In this document: piece by piece, positions 14,929-23,792 of the stretch
Position numbering within the stretch: position 1 is the first letter of the stretch
Layout of the letters: every line of letters begins with the position of its first letter
DNA from: Comamonas testosteroni
Lineage (GTDB): Bacteria; Pseudomonadota; Gammaproteobacteria; Burkholderiales; Burkholderiaceae_C
Assembly: GCA_008727115.1 (NCBI GenBank)
Contig: CP044131.1
Span: forward strand, 3,348,001 to 3,412,000
Direction of reading: 5' to 3'
DNA: 64,000 bases
The notes under the pieces: generated by a model
Database searches by the model: none
What the model saw: only the letters and a program-made list of their open reading frames with translations
What the model was told of the DNA's origin: nothing
Position numbers and translations under genes: made by a program

Positions 14929-15539
14929 GAGTTCTCTCCGGGGGCAGCTACGGCAGCCGTATTGCCAGCGGGTGCTGCAGGTGTCTTGCCACCCACTTCA
15001 AAAAACGTGTATGACAACGTGATGGTTTTCACATCCTTGGAGATGCGCGGATCAATCACAAAAGCCACCGGCCATTCGCGCTTTTCTCCAGGATCCAGTG
15101 TGTATTGCGAAAAGCAGAAGCACTCCATCTTGTTGAAGAAGGCCGTGGCCTGGCGCGGCGCATAGCTGGGAATGGCCTGAGCAGCCATGCGCCGGTTCTG
15201 CACGTTCTGAAACTCGTACATCACCGTGGCCAACTCGCCGGGATGCACCTGAACCGAGCGCTTGGCAGGCTTGAAGTCCCAAGGGCCACGCGCATTGGCA
15301 TCAAACTCCACGGTGATGGTGCGGCTGGTATCGATCTGGCTGTTGGGCGGCACTTTCACATCGCGCCCTGCCACACCTGCACCTGGAACCTGCTTTTCGG
15401 ACAACGACAGGATGTTGATGCCCGTCAGCTCGCAGATGTGCTTGTAGATGGGAATGAGCACATAGCCAAACGCGAACATGCCGAAGGCAACAATCGCCAG
15501 CTTGCCCACCATCTTTGCATTTTCCTTGGCGATGCTCAC
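14925..15539 (-). CDS. ctaG: Cytochrome c oxidase assembly protein CtaG/Cox11
   Basis: Copper chaperone for the CuB centre of subunit I. The 204 residues form one N-terminal transmembrane helix (about 13-32) and a periplasmic immunoglobulin-like domain. The copper-binding motif CFCF occurs in KMECFCFSQYTLDPGE, and the VDPRISKDV-type C-terminal motif is present as VIDPRISKDVKTITLSYTF. A Pro/Ala tail ends the protein. It lies between the small 40-residue gene and DUF2970, the canonical position. Confidence 0.95.
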   Translation of the reverse strand: MSIAKENAKMVGKLAIVAFGMFAFGYVLIPIYKHICELTGINILSLSEKQVPGAGVAGRDVKVPPNSQIDTSRTITVEFDANARGPWDFKPAKRSVQVHPGELATVMYEFQNVQNRRMAAQAIPSYAPRQATAFFNKMECFCFSQYTLDPGEKREWPVAFVIDPRISKDVKTITLSYTFFEVGGKTPAAPAGNTAAVAAPGENS

Positions 15540-15574
15540 ATTCGTCTCCTTGCTTCAAACTCCCGCCTGCCGCT

Positions 15575-15697
15575 TCAATGCAGCCAGGTCATCTTCACCA
15601 CAAAGCCGATAAAGAATGCTGCGGCTGTCGAAGCCAGAATCAGCCCCAGCTTAAGGTTTGCCTTGCGCTGCTCTCGCTGCCTGGTTTGTGCTGTCAT
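15575..15697 (-). CDS. 40-residue cytochrome oxidase small assembly protein
   Basis: Translation of the gap between coxA and ctaG gives MTAQTRQREQRKANLKLG, then a single transmembrane helix (LILASTAAAFFIGFVVKM) and TWLH, 40 residues in all. The gene has a basic head, one helix and AGGCCT upstream of its ATG. It starts ten bases after coxA ends and stops 35 bases before ctaG begins. Proteins of this size and layout occupy the same slot in other Burkholderiales cox operons, where they are called small assembly or hypothetical proteins. Confidence 0.7.
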   Translation of the reverse strand: MTAQTRQREQRKANLKLGLILASTAAAFFIGFVVKMTWLH

Positions 15698-15707
15698 AGG
15701 CCTCTCC

Positions 15708-17351
15708 TCAGCCGATCACCTTGGTTGCCGTCTCGTCGAGCTTGGGAGGGTTCTCGAAGGTATGGAAGGGTGCTGGCGAAGGCACTTCCCACTCCAGACC
15801 TTCCGCAGCTTCCCAGGGCTTTTGCGGCGCTTTTTCTCCATGGCCGCGCATAGCGGGCACCACGACGAACAGGAAGAAGTACACCTGCATCAGACCGAAG
15901 CCAAAGCCGCCAATGGAGGCAATCATGTTGAAGTCGGCAAACTGCATGGGATAGTCTGCGTAACGACGAGGCATGCCGGCCAGACCCAGGAAGTGCATGG
16001 GGAAGAAGGTGATATTGAAGGTGATCAACGAACCCCAGAAGTGAATGCGACCACGGGTTTCGGAATACATCACGCCCGTCCACTTGGGCGCCCAGTAGTA
16101 GTAGCCGGCAAACATCGAGAACAGCGAACCCGCCACCAGCACATAGTGGAAATGCGCTACCACGTAGTAGGTGTCCTGCAGCTGAATGTCGATGGGGGCC
16201 ATGGACAGAATCAGGCCAGTAAAGCCGCCCATGGTGAACACGAAGATGAAACCCACTGCAAACAGCATGGGCGTCTCAAACGTCATGGAGCCGCGCCACA
16301 TGGTGGCCGTCCAGTTGAACACCTTCACCGCCGTCGGCACCGAGATCAGCATGGTCGCGTACATGAAGAACAGCTGTCCCGTGACCGGCATGCCGGTGGT
16401 GAACATGTGGTGTGCCCAGACGATGAAAGACAGGATGGCAATGGCCGCCACGGCATAGACCATGGATGTATAGCCAAACAGCTTCTTGCGGCTGAAGGCA
16501 GGCACGATCTGGCTGACGATGCCGAAGGCCGGCAAGATCATGATGTAGACCTCGGGGTGGCCGAAGAACCAGAAGATGTGCTGGTACATGACCGGGTCGC
16601 CGCCGCCCGCAGGGTTGAAGAAGCTGGTGCCGAAATGACGGTCCGTCAGCGTCATGGTGATGGCACCGGCCAGCACGGGCATCACGGCAATCAGCAGGTA
16701 GGCGGTGATCAGCCAGGTCCAGGCGAACAGCGGCATCTTCATCAACGTCATACCCGGTGCGCGCATGTTCAGAATGGTCACGATGATATTGATCGCGCCC
16801 ATGATGGAGCTGGCACCCATGATGTGCATCGCAAAGATGCTGGTGTCCATCGATGGCCCCATCTGCAGCGTCAGCGGCGCATACAACGTCCAGCCCGCAG
16901 CAGGTGCGCCGCCGGGCATGAAGAACGAGCCCACCAGCATGATGGCGGCAGGAATCAACAGCCAGAAGCTGAAGTTATTCATGCGCGCAAACGCCATGTC
17001 GGAAGCACCGATCTGCAGCGGCAGCATCCAGTTCGCAAAGCCCACAAAGGCCGGCATGATGGCGCCGAACACCATGATCAGGCCGTGCATGGTGGTCAGC
17101 TGGTTGAAGAGTTCAGGATTGACGATCTGCAGGCCGGGCTGGAACAGCTCGGCTCGGATCAGCATGGCAAGGACTCCCCCAATCATCAGCATGGTGAAGG
17201 AGAACAGCAGGTACATCGTTCCGATGTCCTTGTGATTCGTGGCGAACAGCCAGCGGCGCCAGCCAGTGGGAATGGCGTGGTGATGGTCGTCGTGCCCATG
17301 GTCATGACCATGGGCCTCATGGGTGTGGACGGGAGGAACTACGACGCTCAT
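15708..17351 (-). CDS. coxA: Cytochrome c oxidase subunit I (aa3-type)
   Basis: Catalytic haem-copper subunit, 547 residues with twelve helices. The key features are [14 protein letters not shown] (heme a ligand His89), [14 protein letters not shown] (CuB His with the cross-linked Tyr and the K-channel), [10 protein letters not shown] (CuB histidines) and the VVAHFHYVL pair of histidines (heme a3 and a). The N-terminus has a His/Asp-rich tail with nine histidines in residues 9-25. It follows coxB by 35 bp. It needs heme A, whereas ctaA is not in the cluster. Confidence 0.97.
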   Translation of the reverse strand: MSVVVPPVHTHEAHGHDHGHDDHHHAIPTGWRRWLFATNHKDIGTMYLLFSFTMLMIGGVLAMLIRAELFQPGLQIVNPELFNQLTTMHGLIMVFGAIMPAFVGFANWMLPLQIGASDMAFARMNNFSFWLLIPAAIMLVGSFFMPGGAPAAGWTLYAPLTLQMGPSMDTSIFAMHIMGASSIMGAINIIVTILNMRAPGMTLMKMPLFAWTWLITAYLLIAVMPVLAGAITMTLTDRHFGTSFFNPAGGGDPVMYQHIFWFFGHPEVYIMILPAFGIVSQIVPAFSRKKLFGYTSMVYAVAAIAILSFIVWAHHMFTTGMPVTGQLFFMYATMLISVPTAVKVFNWTATMWRGSMTFETPMLFAVGFIFVFTMGGFTGLILSMAPIDIQLQDTYYVVAHFHYVLVAGSLFSMFAGYYYWAPKWTGVMYSETRGRIHFWGSLITFNITFFPMHFLGLAGMPRRYADYPMQFADFNMIASIGGFGFGLMQVYFFLFVVVPAMRGHGEKAPQKPWEAAEGLEWEVPSPAPFHTFENPPKLDETATKVIG

Positions 17352-17386
17352 ATTCTTGTCTCCAATCTGTCTCTATACCCAGGGAC

Positions 17387-18961
17387 TTATTTCGCAGCCG
17401 TGATGTCTACACGGCGGGCCTGCTGGTCGGCTCCTTCGGCAGCCGTGATGGTCTCGGGCTTGCGCAGCTCGATGCGATCAGCGGCAATGCCACTGTCCTC
17501 CAACAACTTGGCTACTGCCTTGGCTCTTTCCTTGGCCAGCTCGGCGTTCTTGTCGGCGTTGCCGGTGGAGTCCACAAAGCCGGACAAGGCAATCTTTGCG
17601 TCCTTATGAACCGCCCAATATTCGGCAGCTTTCTTCACCGCAGACTGAGCCTGCTCGTCCAAGGTGCTCTTGCCGGTTTCGAAGAAAACCTGCTGCGTAG
17701 CGATTTCCTCAGCTGCAGCAGGTGCACTCTCAACGACAGGTGCAGCCGCTGCAGCAGGAGCTGCACTACCGCCACCTTCCGGAAATTTTCCACCACGTGC
17801 TGCTACGAACTGAGCAGGCTGGACCAAGGCTCCGGTCTGGTTGCTCCAGTGATTTTTTGCAAAGGTCACCACTGCAGCCAGATCGGTATCGCTCAATTGT
17901 TTCCATGCAGGCATGGCTCCATTGGCTCGCCCCTCCAATACGGCATGCATCATGTCTGCAATGGGGCCCAGCACCACGGCGCTACCGTCCAATGCTTTGA
18001 TCGGCCCGGCACCTTTGCCGTTGGCCTGGTGACAGGCAGCGCAGTTGGCGGCATAGACTTTCTCGCCTCGCGCGACCAGATCGGCCAGCGCCCAGACCTT
18101 GTTCGGGTCATCGGCCTTGGCCGCCAATTTCTTCTTTTCTCCCTCTACCCATGTGCTGTAGTTCTCGGCAGACAGCACCTTCACATGGATGGGCATATAG
18201 GCATGCTCCTTGCCACACAGCTCTGCACACTGACCGTAGTAGTCGCCGGTCTTCTCTGCCTTGAACCAGGTGTCGCGCACAAAGCCCGGAATTGCATCCT
18301 GCTTGATGCCAAAGGCTGGGACCATAAAGGAGTGAATCACATCATTGGCCGTGGTGATGATGCGAACCTTCTTGCCAACAGGAACAACCAAAGGGTTGTC
18401 TACCCTGAGCAGGTAGTCATTGGGCGCATTGCTCACATCTCCGCTGTTGGACATCTGGCGCTGAGCACTGTCCAGTGTGGAAATGAATGCCAGCCCTTCT
18501 CCCTCGCCGCTCAGATAGTCATAGCCCCACTTCCACTGGTAGCCAGTGGCCTTGATGGTGAGGTCGGCGTTGGTCGTGTCTTTCTGTGCCACCAGCACCT
18601 TGGTGGCAGGCAGAGCCATCAGGATGACGATGATGAAAGGGGCAACCGTCCAGGCCACTTCCACCTTGACCGACTCATGAAAATTCGCAGCCTTGGCACC
18701 CTGGGATTTGCGATGCTTCCAAATGGAATAGAACATCACCCCAAACACCGCAATGAAGATCACCGTACAGATGATGAGCATCATCCAGTGCAGCCAGTGC
18801 TGCTCCACGGCAATGCGGGTCACAGGCGGATGCAGATTGAGTTGATTGACGGCAGGTCCTCCCGGCAGATCCTGCACGGCATAAGCCATGGAGCTACCCC
18901 ACGCAGCCAAGGTCAGACTCAAGGGAACCAGCTTGGTGGAAAATTTTTTCATCGTTTTCAC
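17387..18961 (-). CDS. coxB: Cytochrome c oxidase subunit II with cytochrome c and OmpA-like domains
   Basis: A 524-residue fusion. It has a signal peptide (to about 28), two transmembrane helices (about 58-80 and 103-125) and a cupredoxin CuA domain with ligands His210, Cys245, Glu247, Cys249, His253 and Met256 (QCAELCGKEHAYM). A class I cytochrome c domain follows, with CAACH at 307-311 and Met350. After an Ala/Pro linker (about 398-420) comes an OmpA/MotB-type peptidoglycan-binding domain (about 424-524; VFFETGKSTLDEQAQ, ELAKERAKAV, RRVDI). The caa3-like electron entry fused to a wall-binding module is unusual. First gene of the cox operon; an alternative ATG lies three codons in. Confidence 0.95.
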   Translation of the reverse strand: MKTMKKFSTKLVPLSLTLAAWGSSMAYAVQDLPGGPAVNQLNLHPPVTRIAVEQHWLHWMMLIICTVIFIAVFGVMFYSIWKHRKSQGAKAANFHESVKVEVAWTVAPFIIVILMALPATKVLVAQKDTTNADLTIKATGYQWKWGYDYLSGEGEGLAFISTLDSAQRQMSNSGDVSNAPNDYLLRVDNPLVVPVGKKVRIITTANDVIHSFMVPAFGIKQDAIPGFVRDTWFKAEKTGDYYGQCAELCGKEHAYMPIHVKVLSAENYSTWVEGEKKKLAAKADDPNKVWALADLVARGEKVYAANCAACHQANGKGAGPIKALDGSAVVLGPIADMMHAVLEGRANGAMPAWKQLSDTDLAAVVTFAKNHWSNQTGALVQPAQFVAARGGKFPEGGGSAAPAAAAAPVVESAPAAAEEIATQQVFFETGKSTLDEQAQSAVKKAAEYWAVHKDAKIALSGFVDSTGNADKNAELAKERAKAVAKLLEDSGIAADRIELRKPETITAAEGADQQARRVDITAAK

Positions 18962-19533
18962 TTACCTCAAAGCCTCAGTTGTCCACTCTCTCACACCACT
19001 TCCGCCGCAATGACCGGAAGGCTGTGTACTCACACTACCTCGCGAACTTCGACACAGCATGCCCCAGAATTTGATAGCAATGTCTGCGCGCATTCACTAA
19101 TACATGTACCGAAAGTCCATGCCAATCCATCCGACTTGGGCAGGCTCCACCGGAGCTTGAAACTATTGCGGGCAAGCTCGCGCCACAGACAGCACACAGA
19201 GTGTCTGCAACGGGTTTGGAACCCAGAGCAAAAGAAGAAAAGCTCAAATGTCCGCATGCCGCTGCCCAAGCCTGATTCACAGAGAGAGGCTTGCGCACAG
19301 CATGGATCTGGCTTGTAGAGATGATGAAATACGAAAACCGGCCGCTGTTCTACCCGCTGGCCAGTCCCCTTGGCAAAGCGAAACACCCGATATCTCCCCT
19401 GCGGTTGAAGCCGCACTGTCTTGTTTTCTTCAAGCTGGAGAGAAGCCCGAAGAAATGCTGCTTTCTATGAAATAACCTGAAGAAATTGTAGGCAGCTTTG
19501 TGTCGAATCAATGACTGGAAAGCGACAGATGCG
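18962..19533. other. Intergenic region upstream of coxB
   Basis: 572 bp separating the cox operon start from the end of the methyltransferase-like gene. It presumably holds the cox promoter, but I see no convincing -35/-10 pair, known operator or hairpin. Short open frames exist on both strands (for example 19035-19298 and 19248-19475) but have no recognisable product or good ribosome site. Confidence 0.5.
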
Positions 19534-20442
19534 CTATCGCAAACCCGCGTTACGAGGCTGCTTGAGCATGGCCTTCATATCTTCCAGTGACACCGCACTA
19601 TTGGCTTCCAGGCGCACCTTGGGCTGAGGCTTGTACGCATGGCCATAGACGATCTCGAAGGTCAACGAAAGCTGTCCGTCCGCCTGCTTGTCCGCCCAGC
19701 AGTCGGCCATCTTCTGCAGCAGGTCTTCTCTCCAAGCTCGTCCACGCAGACCTGCAAAACGTGCTGGATGCAGATTGCGCCCCAGCTCACGCAACTCTTG
19801 CAGCAGGCGCTGCGGCGTCGCGAAGGTCAGGGTAATGCGCTCCATGTCCATCACCGGCTCCGCAAAGCCGGAATGCACCAGCATGTCACCCCAGTCATGC
19901 ATGTCCGTAAATGCATGTCCTGCAGGCCCCAAACCCAACTCGGCATACAGACGGTGCAACTGCTGTACGGTGTCCGGCCCCAGAGCGGAGAACATGACAT
20001 AGCCATCAACCTTGAGAGCCTTATGCCAGCGCTCGATCAAGGTCTGCGGATCGCCTGCGGTATGCAGCAGCATATTGGCCCAGAGCATGTCCATGCTGCC
20101 GTCCGCCGGCTCCCCAACCTGCGCTGCAGCCCCCTTCCAGCGCGAGAGTTGCCACCAGCGACTGCCCAGCTTCTCCTGAGCCACAGCCTCCCGCTTCGCC
20201 ACCGGCTCATACATCGTACATTCGGCTTCGGGATAGCGCTCACGCAGCAAGCTGTGCGCCTTCATCCCGCCACGCACAGGCTCCCAGTGACACCATTTCT
20301 CGGGCGGTTTCACGATCCAGTCCAATCGCTGCTGCATACGTTCTGCCACCTCTTCATGCAGCCACGGCGATTCAGCCGGAGCGTTTACATGCCAATGATT
20401 GGCGGCAACAGAATCAATAGTGGGAGGCAGAGCGTGAGACAT
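19534..20442 (-). CDS. BioC-like SAM-dependent methyltransferase family protein
   Basis: A 302-residue protein with the outline of the BioC (malonyl-ACP O-methyltransferase) family. It has an N-terminal helix set (ERMQQRLDWIVKPPEKWCHW), a region resembling motif I that lacks the usual GxGxG (EPVRGGMKAHSLLRERYPEA), then MYEPV and DMLWANMLLHTAGDP (motif IV-like) and VDGYVMFSALGPDTVQQL, which is close to BioC. The degenerate glycine motif makes SAM binding uncertain. Upstream in-frame codons to 20571 overlap comF, so the ATG at 20442 is used. It is divergent from comF with 26 bp between starts. Confidence 0.7.
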   Translation of the reverse strand: MSHALPPTIDSVAANHWHVNAPAESPWLHEEVAERMQQRLDWIVKPPEKWCHWEPVRGGMKAHSLLRERYPEAECTMYEPVAKREAVAQEKLGSRWWQLSRWKGAAAQVGEPADGSMDMLWANMLLHTAGDPQTLIERWHKALKVDGYVMFSALGPDTVQQLHRLYAELGLGPAGHAFTDMHDWGDMLVHSGFAEPVMDMERITLTFATPQRLLQELRELGRNLHPARFAGLRGRAWREDLLQKMADCWADKQADGQLSLTFEIVYGHAYKPQPKVRLEANSAVSLEDMKAMLKQPRNAGLR

Positions 20443-20468
20443 GGGCAGACAAGGCAGGCAGAGGATCA

Positions 20469-21239
20469 ATGCGCCGCGAGTATATTGATTCCATGGCCCA
20501 CCTTCATGCGACATGGCTTTCGCACTTGCTACAGCGCTTGCACCGCCAGCAGCAGCATTGGCTGGACGCATTGCCCAGCCAATGCGCAGTCTGCAGGCGC
20601 TGGCCGGGGCCTCGCATATGCAGTGATTGTCAGGCCCGCTGGGCTCGCCCTAGACACCGCTGTCAAGGCTGCGCATTACCGCTACCAGCCCTGGTCAGTC
20701 TCTGTGGCAACTGCCTCAAGAAGCCCTCCCGCCTCAAGCGCTGCACTGCCGTCTTGGACTACGGATACCCTTGGCAGGATCTCATTGCCAGCTACAAGTT
20801 TCGGGCCGATCTGGGCCTGGTTCGCGGCTTGTCCAAACTTATGATCCAGCACCCAGAAGTCAGAGAGCAATTGCGCTTTTGCGAAGCTCTGCTACCCATG
20901 CCATCCTCAGCTCAGCGAGTACGCGAGAGAGGGTTTGACCACATCTTGTTGCTGGCGCAGTCGGTCTCAGATCAGTACGGAACCCCACTGCTGAACAACG
21001 CCCTACAGCGCGAGCACTTGAAGCTGCCTCAGCACGCCTCCAGCCGAGAGCAACGCCTGCGCCAGCTGCGTGGCATGTTCCATCTTGCCCCTGAGCAAAA
21101 GGTAGGCATTGAGGGAAGACACCTTCTACTGCTCGACGATGTGATGACTACGGGAGCGACTTTGAATGCCGCAGCCGACTGTCTGCTTTCAGCCGGAGCC
21201 GCCTCTGTCAGCGCCGTGGTGCTGGCACGCACAGCTTGA
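20469..21239 (+). CDS. comF: ComF family phosphoribosyltransferase-like protein
   Basis: ComF proteins are linked to DNA uptake and recombination. The 256 residues have an N-terminal zinc-finger region with cysteine pairs (CAVCRRWPGPRICSDC and CQGC...LCGNC) and a C-terminal PRTase domain. The PRPP-binding motif LLLLDDVMTTGAT is near 218-230, and the family signature RVRERGFDHILLLA is present. GAGG lies eight bases before the ATG at 20469; a second ATG at 20493 is possible. The promoter must lie in the short gap shared with the divergent methyltransferase gene. Confidence 0.9.
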   Translation: MRREYIDSMAHLHATWLSHLLQRLHRQQQHWLDALPSQCAVCRRWPGPRICSDCQARWARPRHRCQGCALPLPALVSLCGNCLKKPSRLKRCTAVLDYGYPWQDLIASYKFRADLGLVRGLSKLMIQHPEVREQLRFCEALLPMPSSAQRVRERGFDHILLLAQSVSDQYGTPLLNNALQREHLKLPQHASSREQRLRQLRGMFHLAPEQKVGIEGRHLLLLDDVMTTGATLNAAADCLLSAGAASVSAVVLARTA

Positions 21240-21309
21240 CCCATATTCGCCAGTCTGGAAATGCAGTGCCCGCTGCGCGCAGGCAGCCCGAAATGCACAA
21301 TAGCGCCCC

Positions 21310-21804
21310 ATGTTTCATATCGTTCTTGTGGCGCCCGAGATTCCCCCCAATACGGGCAACGTCATCCGCCTGGCGGCCAATACAGGCTGCAGCCTGCACC
21401 TGATCGAGCCACTGGGCTTCTCCATGGAGGACCGGCACATGCGCCGTGCCGGCCTGGACTACCACGAGTACGCCAATGTGGCCCGCCACGCCAGCTGGGA
21501 CGTCTTCCTCGAAACCTGTCAGCCGCAGCGCGAGCGCATGTTCGCCATGACCACGCATAGCAGCAGTCCGGCCCATGCCATGGAATTCAAAGCAGGTGAC
21601 TGGCTGGTATTTGGTTCTGAAAGCAAGGGTCTGCCACCAGAGGTGCGCGCCCAGTTCCCCAACGAGCAGCGCCTGCGCCTGCCCATGCTGGCATCTCAGC
21701 GCAGCCTGAACCTGTCAAATGCCGTGGCAGTGACAGTCTTTGAAGCCTGGCGCCAGCAGGGCTTCGCGGGAGCTGCCCTTGCGGAGCCCAAGACAGCTCT
21801 TTAA
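21310..21804 (+). CDS. trmL: tRNA (cytidine(34)-2'-O)-methyltransferase TrmL
   Basis: SPOUT-class methyltransferase that 2'-O-methylates the wobble base of tRNA-Leu isoacceptors. The 164 residues contain the three SPOUT motifs: PPNTGNVIRLAANTG near the N-terminus, WLVFGSESKGLP and LPMLASQRSLNLSNAVAV forming the trefoil knot. Length matches the minimal single-domain TrmL family. It lies 70 bp after comF on the same strand. Confidence 0.95.
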   Translation: MFHIVLVAPEIPPNTGNVIRLAANTGCSLHLIEPLGFSMEDRHMRRAGLDYHEYANVARHASWDVFLETCQPQRERMFAMTTHSSSPAHAMEFKAGDWLVFGSESKGLPPEVRAQFPNEQRLRLPMLASQRSLNLSNAVAVTVFEAWRQQGFAGAALAEPKTAL

Positions 21805-21956
21805 GTTCCCGCTTATTGTCTCTATTTTCGGAACAATAAGTTGCGCAACAAGGGGTTTTTCTCGCAATTAGATCGTCCTAAAGTACTCCCATGGACTTGC
21901 AGCCAACCGACGATATCCGCCAGGACTGCAGGCCCGATGCACCCAAAGGACGAATC

Positions 21957-22265
21957 ATGAAATATGCCAACAGCCTCGCCATCGTTGCCACCCTGGCCAT
22001 GTCCGCCGCCGCGGCACAGGCCGCAGGCTTTGACTTCACCGGCAATCACTACCCTCCCGAAGTGGCCTCTCAGTCCACCCTGACCCGTGCCCAGGTCAAG
22101 GCTCAGGTGCAGGACGCCATGGCCAAGGGTCAGCTGCAACCCGTTGGCGATGCCTATCTGCCTCTGTCCCAGCAACAGCAATCCAGCAACCTCAGCCGTG
22201 AGCAAGTGCGCCAGGAAACCATTGCCGCAGGCCAGGCCGGTTTGCTGGACAACTATGGCGAATGA
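21957..22265 (+). CDS. DUF4148 secreted small protein
   Basis: A 102-residue protein with signal peptide MKYANSLAIVATLAMSAAAA cleaved after AQA. The mature part holds the DUF4148 pattern LTRAQVKAQVQDAMAKGQL and LSREQVRQETIAAGQAG. AAAGGA precedes the ATG at 21957 by seven bases, fixing the start. Such proteins are abundant in Burkholderiales and usually of unknown periplasmic function. An intrinsic terminator follows. Confidence 0.88.
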   Translation: MKYANSLAIVATLAMSAAAAQAAGFDFTGNHYPPEVASQSTLTRAQVKAQVQDAMAKGQLQPVGDAYLPLSQQQQSSNLSREQVRQETIAAGQAGLLDNYGE

Positions 22266-22310
22266 CGGCCTCTGCGAAGCACCCTGCTGTGCAAGGTGCG
22301 GCTCAATAAC

Positions 22311-22342
22311 AAAGCCCCAAGGCCGATGCCAAGGGGCTTTTT
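22311..22342 (+). terminator. Intrinsic terminator after the DUF4148 gene
   Basis: AAAGCCCC and GGGGCTTT form the stem around a 14-base loop, followed by TTC. It lies between convergent genes (DUF4148 and the MaoC-family gene) and could serve both. Confidence 0.8.
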
Positions 22343-22367
22343 CATGGCTTGAAGATTACGCCGCGAA

Positions 22368-22832
22368 TCAGGCCACAGCACCGAAGCTGCGCGCCAGCGA
22401 CTCGGCCACGCACACAGGCTTGTCGCCACCTTCGCGCTCCACTGTCACCAGCCAGGTCATCTGTATGCCATCGGGCTCTATGCGCTCAGCCGCCTGCAAG
22501 GTCATGCGTGCGCGCAAGCGACTGTTGACGGGCACCGGGGCCATGAAGCGCACCCGGTTGAGCCCGTAGTTCACGCCCATCTTGGCGCCTTCAATCTCGA
22601 AAGTGCTCTCAAAGAACTGCGGCAGCAGCGCCAGCGTGAGAAAGCCATGAGCAATCGGCGTACCAAACGGCCCTTTGGCGGCCCGCTCGGGGTCGGTATG
22701 AATCCATTGCTGATCGCCGGTGGCATCGGCAAACATCTGGATCTGGGCCTGGGTGATGGTGATCCAGTCGCTGACCGCGACTTCCTGCCCAATCGAGGCC
22801 AGCACTTCGGAGTAGGAATGAAAGGTTTTCAT
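22368..22832 (-). CDS. MaoC family (R)-hydratase-like protein
   Basis: Hot-dog-fold protein of 154 residues from the ATG at 22832. It has the hydratase 2 motif: FADATGDQQWIHTDPERAAKG holds the catalytic Asp and His, followed by GTPIAHGFLTLALLP. This identifies an (R)-specific enoyl-CoA hydratase or dehydratase-like enzyme. The natural acyl-CoA is not determined. Upstream codons to 22883 have no ribosome site. A family 1 repeat separates it from the LysE gene. Confidence 0.88.
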   Translation of the reverse strand: MKTFHSYSEVLASIGQEVAVSDWITITQAQIQMFADATGDQQWIHTDPERAAKGPFGTPIAHGFLTLALLPQFFESTFEIEGAKMGVNYGLNRVRFMAPVPVNSRLRARMTLQAAERIEPDGIQMTWLVTVEREGGDKPVCVAESLARSFGAVA

Positions 22833-22904
22833 GCCTGCCACTGTAGAAGCAGCCATCGCACCCGCTTGTCTGGCACGAGACAAGGGTTAGCCCATAGAAA
22901 AAAG

Positions 22905-22960
22905 TATGAAAACAGCCTCTAGCGCTTATGGATAAAGCGCTGCAAGCTATCTTTTTTAAA
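22905..22960. repeat. Family 1 intergenic repeat between MaoC and LysE genes
   Basis: AACAGCCTCTAGCGCTTATG, then GATAAAGCGCTGCAAGCTATC and a T/A tract. The arms GCGCTTAT and ATAAAGCGC pair. It shares AGCCTCTAGCGCTT and AGCTATC with the copies at 36.2 and 62.3 kb. Confidence 0.7.
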
Positions 22961-22964
22961 AAAA

Positions 22965-23597
22965 TCAGGCTTCAGACGATCGCTGCACAAAGAACAAGCC
23001 CGCCCCCACCGCCATCAGCAACCCACCAAACACACGGTTCTGATTGCGCATGGCGCGTGCACTGCGCATCAGTCCACGCAAGGCGCTGGCACCTGCGGCA
23101 TAACTGTGCATCACCGTGGTATCCACAGCCAGCATGGTCACCGCCAGAATCGCCAGTTGCGGTGCCAGCGGGCGACTGGTGGTCATGAACTGAGGCAGCA
23201 CGGCCACCATGAAGATGATGCCTTTGGGGTTGGTGGCATTGGTCAGAAAACCAGTCAGCACCCGTTTTTTGACACTCACCTCAGCCATGGTTTCCTGGGC
23301 CGCCAAGGGAGATCCGCTGGATCGCCACTGGCTGAAGCCCAGATAGATCAGATAGCAGGCACCGACGATCTTCACCACATTAAAGGCCCACTCAGACGCC
23401 ATCAGCAGCGAGCCCACACCTGCACCCGCGATCAACAAAATGGCCAGCAAACCGATTTGCAACCCCAGGATGGTGGCCGAGGTCTTGCGCACACCATAGG
23501 ACAGGCCATGACTCATGGACAGTACCGCCCCAGACCCCGGTGAGACGGCAATGATCCAGGAAGCCACAAAGAACGCCAACCATGTATGCCAGTCCAT
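22965..23597 (-). CDS. LysE/RhtB family amino-acid exporter
   Basis: Inner-membrane exporter of 210 residues with six hydrophobic helices. Signatures are the N-terminal AVSPGSGAVLSMSHGLSYG and the central FLTNATNPKGIIFMVAVLPQF, which defines the RhtB branch (homoserine, threonine and related amino acids). The substrate is not determinable. It is a single gene on the minus strand, divergent from the antiporter gene. Confidence 0.9.
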   Translation of the reverse strand: MDWHTWLAFFVASWIIAVSPGSGAVLSMSHGLSYGVRKTSATILGLQIGLLAILLIAGAGVGSLLMASEWAFNVVKIVGACYLIYLGFSQWRSSGSPLAAQETMAEVSVKKRVLTGFLTNATNPKGIIFMVAVLPQFMTTSRPLAPQLAILAVTMLAVDTTVMHSYAAGASALRGLMRSARAMRNQNRVFGGLLMAVGAGLFFVQRSSEA

Positions 23598-23792
23598 CAG
23601 AAACCCCGAAATGCTTGAAAGCCTGAAAGGTCACCATCTTAAAAGTTGCGCCCAAGGCTTGCAGGCGCCGCAGGGACAAGTCGATATAAGCGTTCAGTAA
23701 CGATTCATTGAAATTTCTGGCCTGTCAAAAATCTGACACTCATTACAAAGTGCCAAAATGGTTCTGACCAGGGTTAACACCAAACATCCTCC

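Noticed and set aside
15105-17609. An 834-codon open frame on the plus strand, opposite coxA and ctaG
   Set aside because: It is a mirror of the strong codon bias of coxA/ctaG on the other strand. The protein is His/Arg/Gln-rich with no domain, and coxA is certain.
17606-19318. A 570-codon plus-strand frame opposite coxB
   Set aside because: It is antisense to a clear CuA-cytochrome c protein, and its sequence has no signature or ribosome site.
19030-19416. Possible small gene upstream of coxB (minus strand)
   Set aside because: Frames of 87-128 codons exist but have no ribosome site, and the Cys/Ser-rich composition is unlike neighbouring genes.
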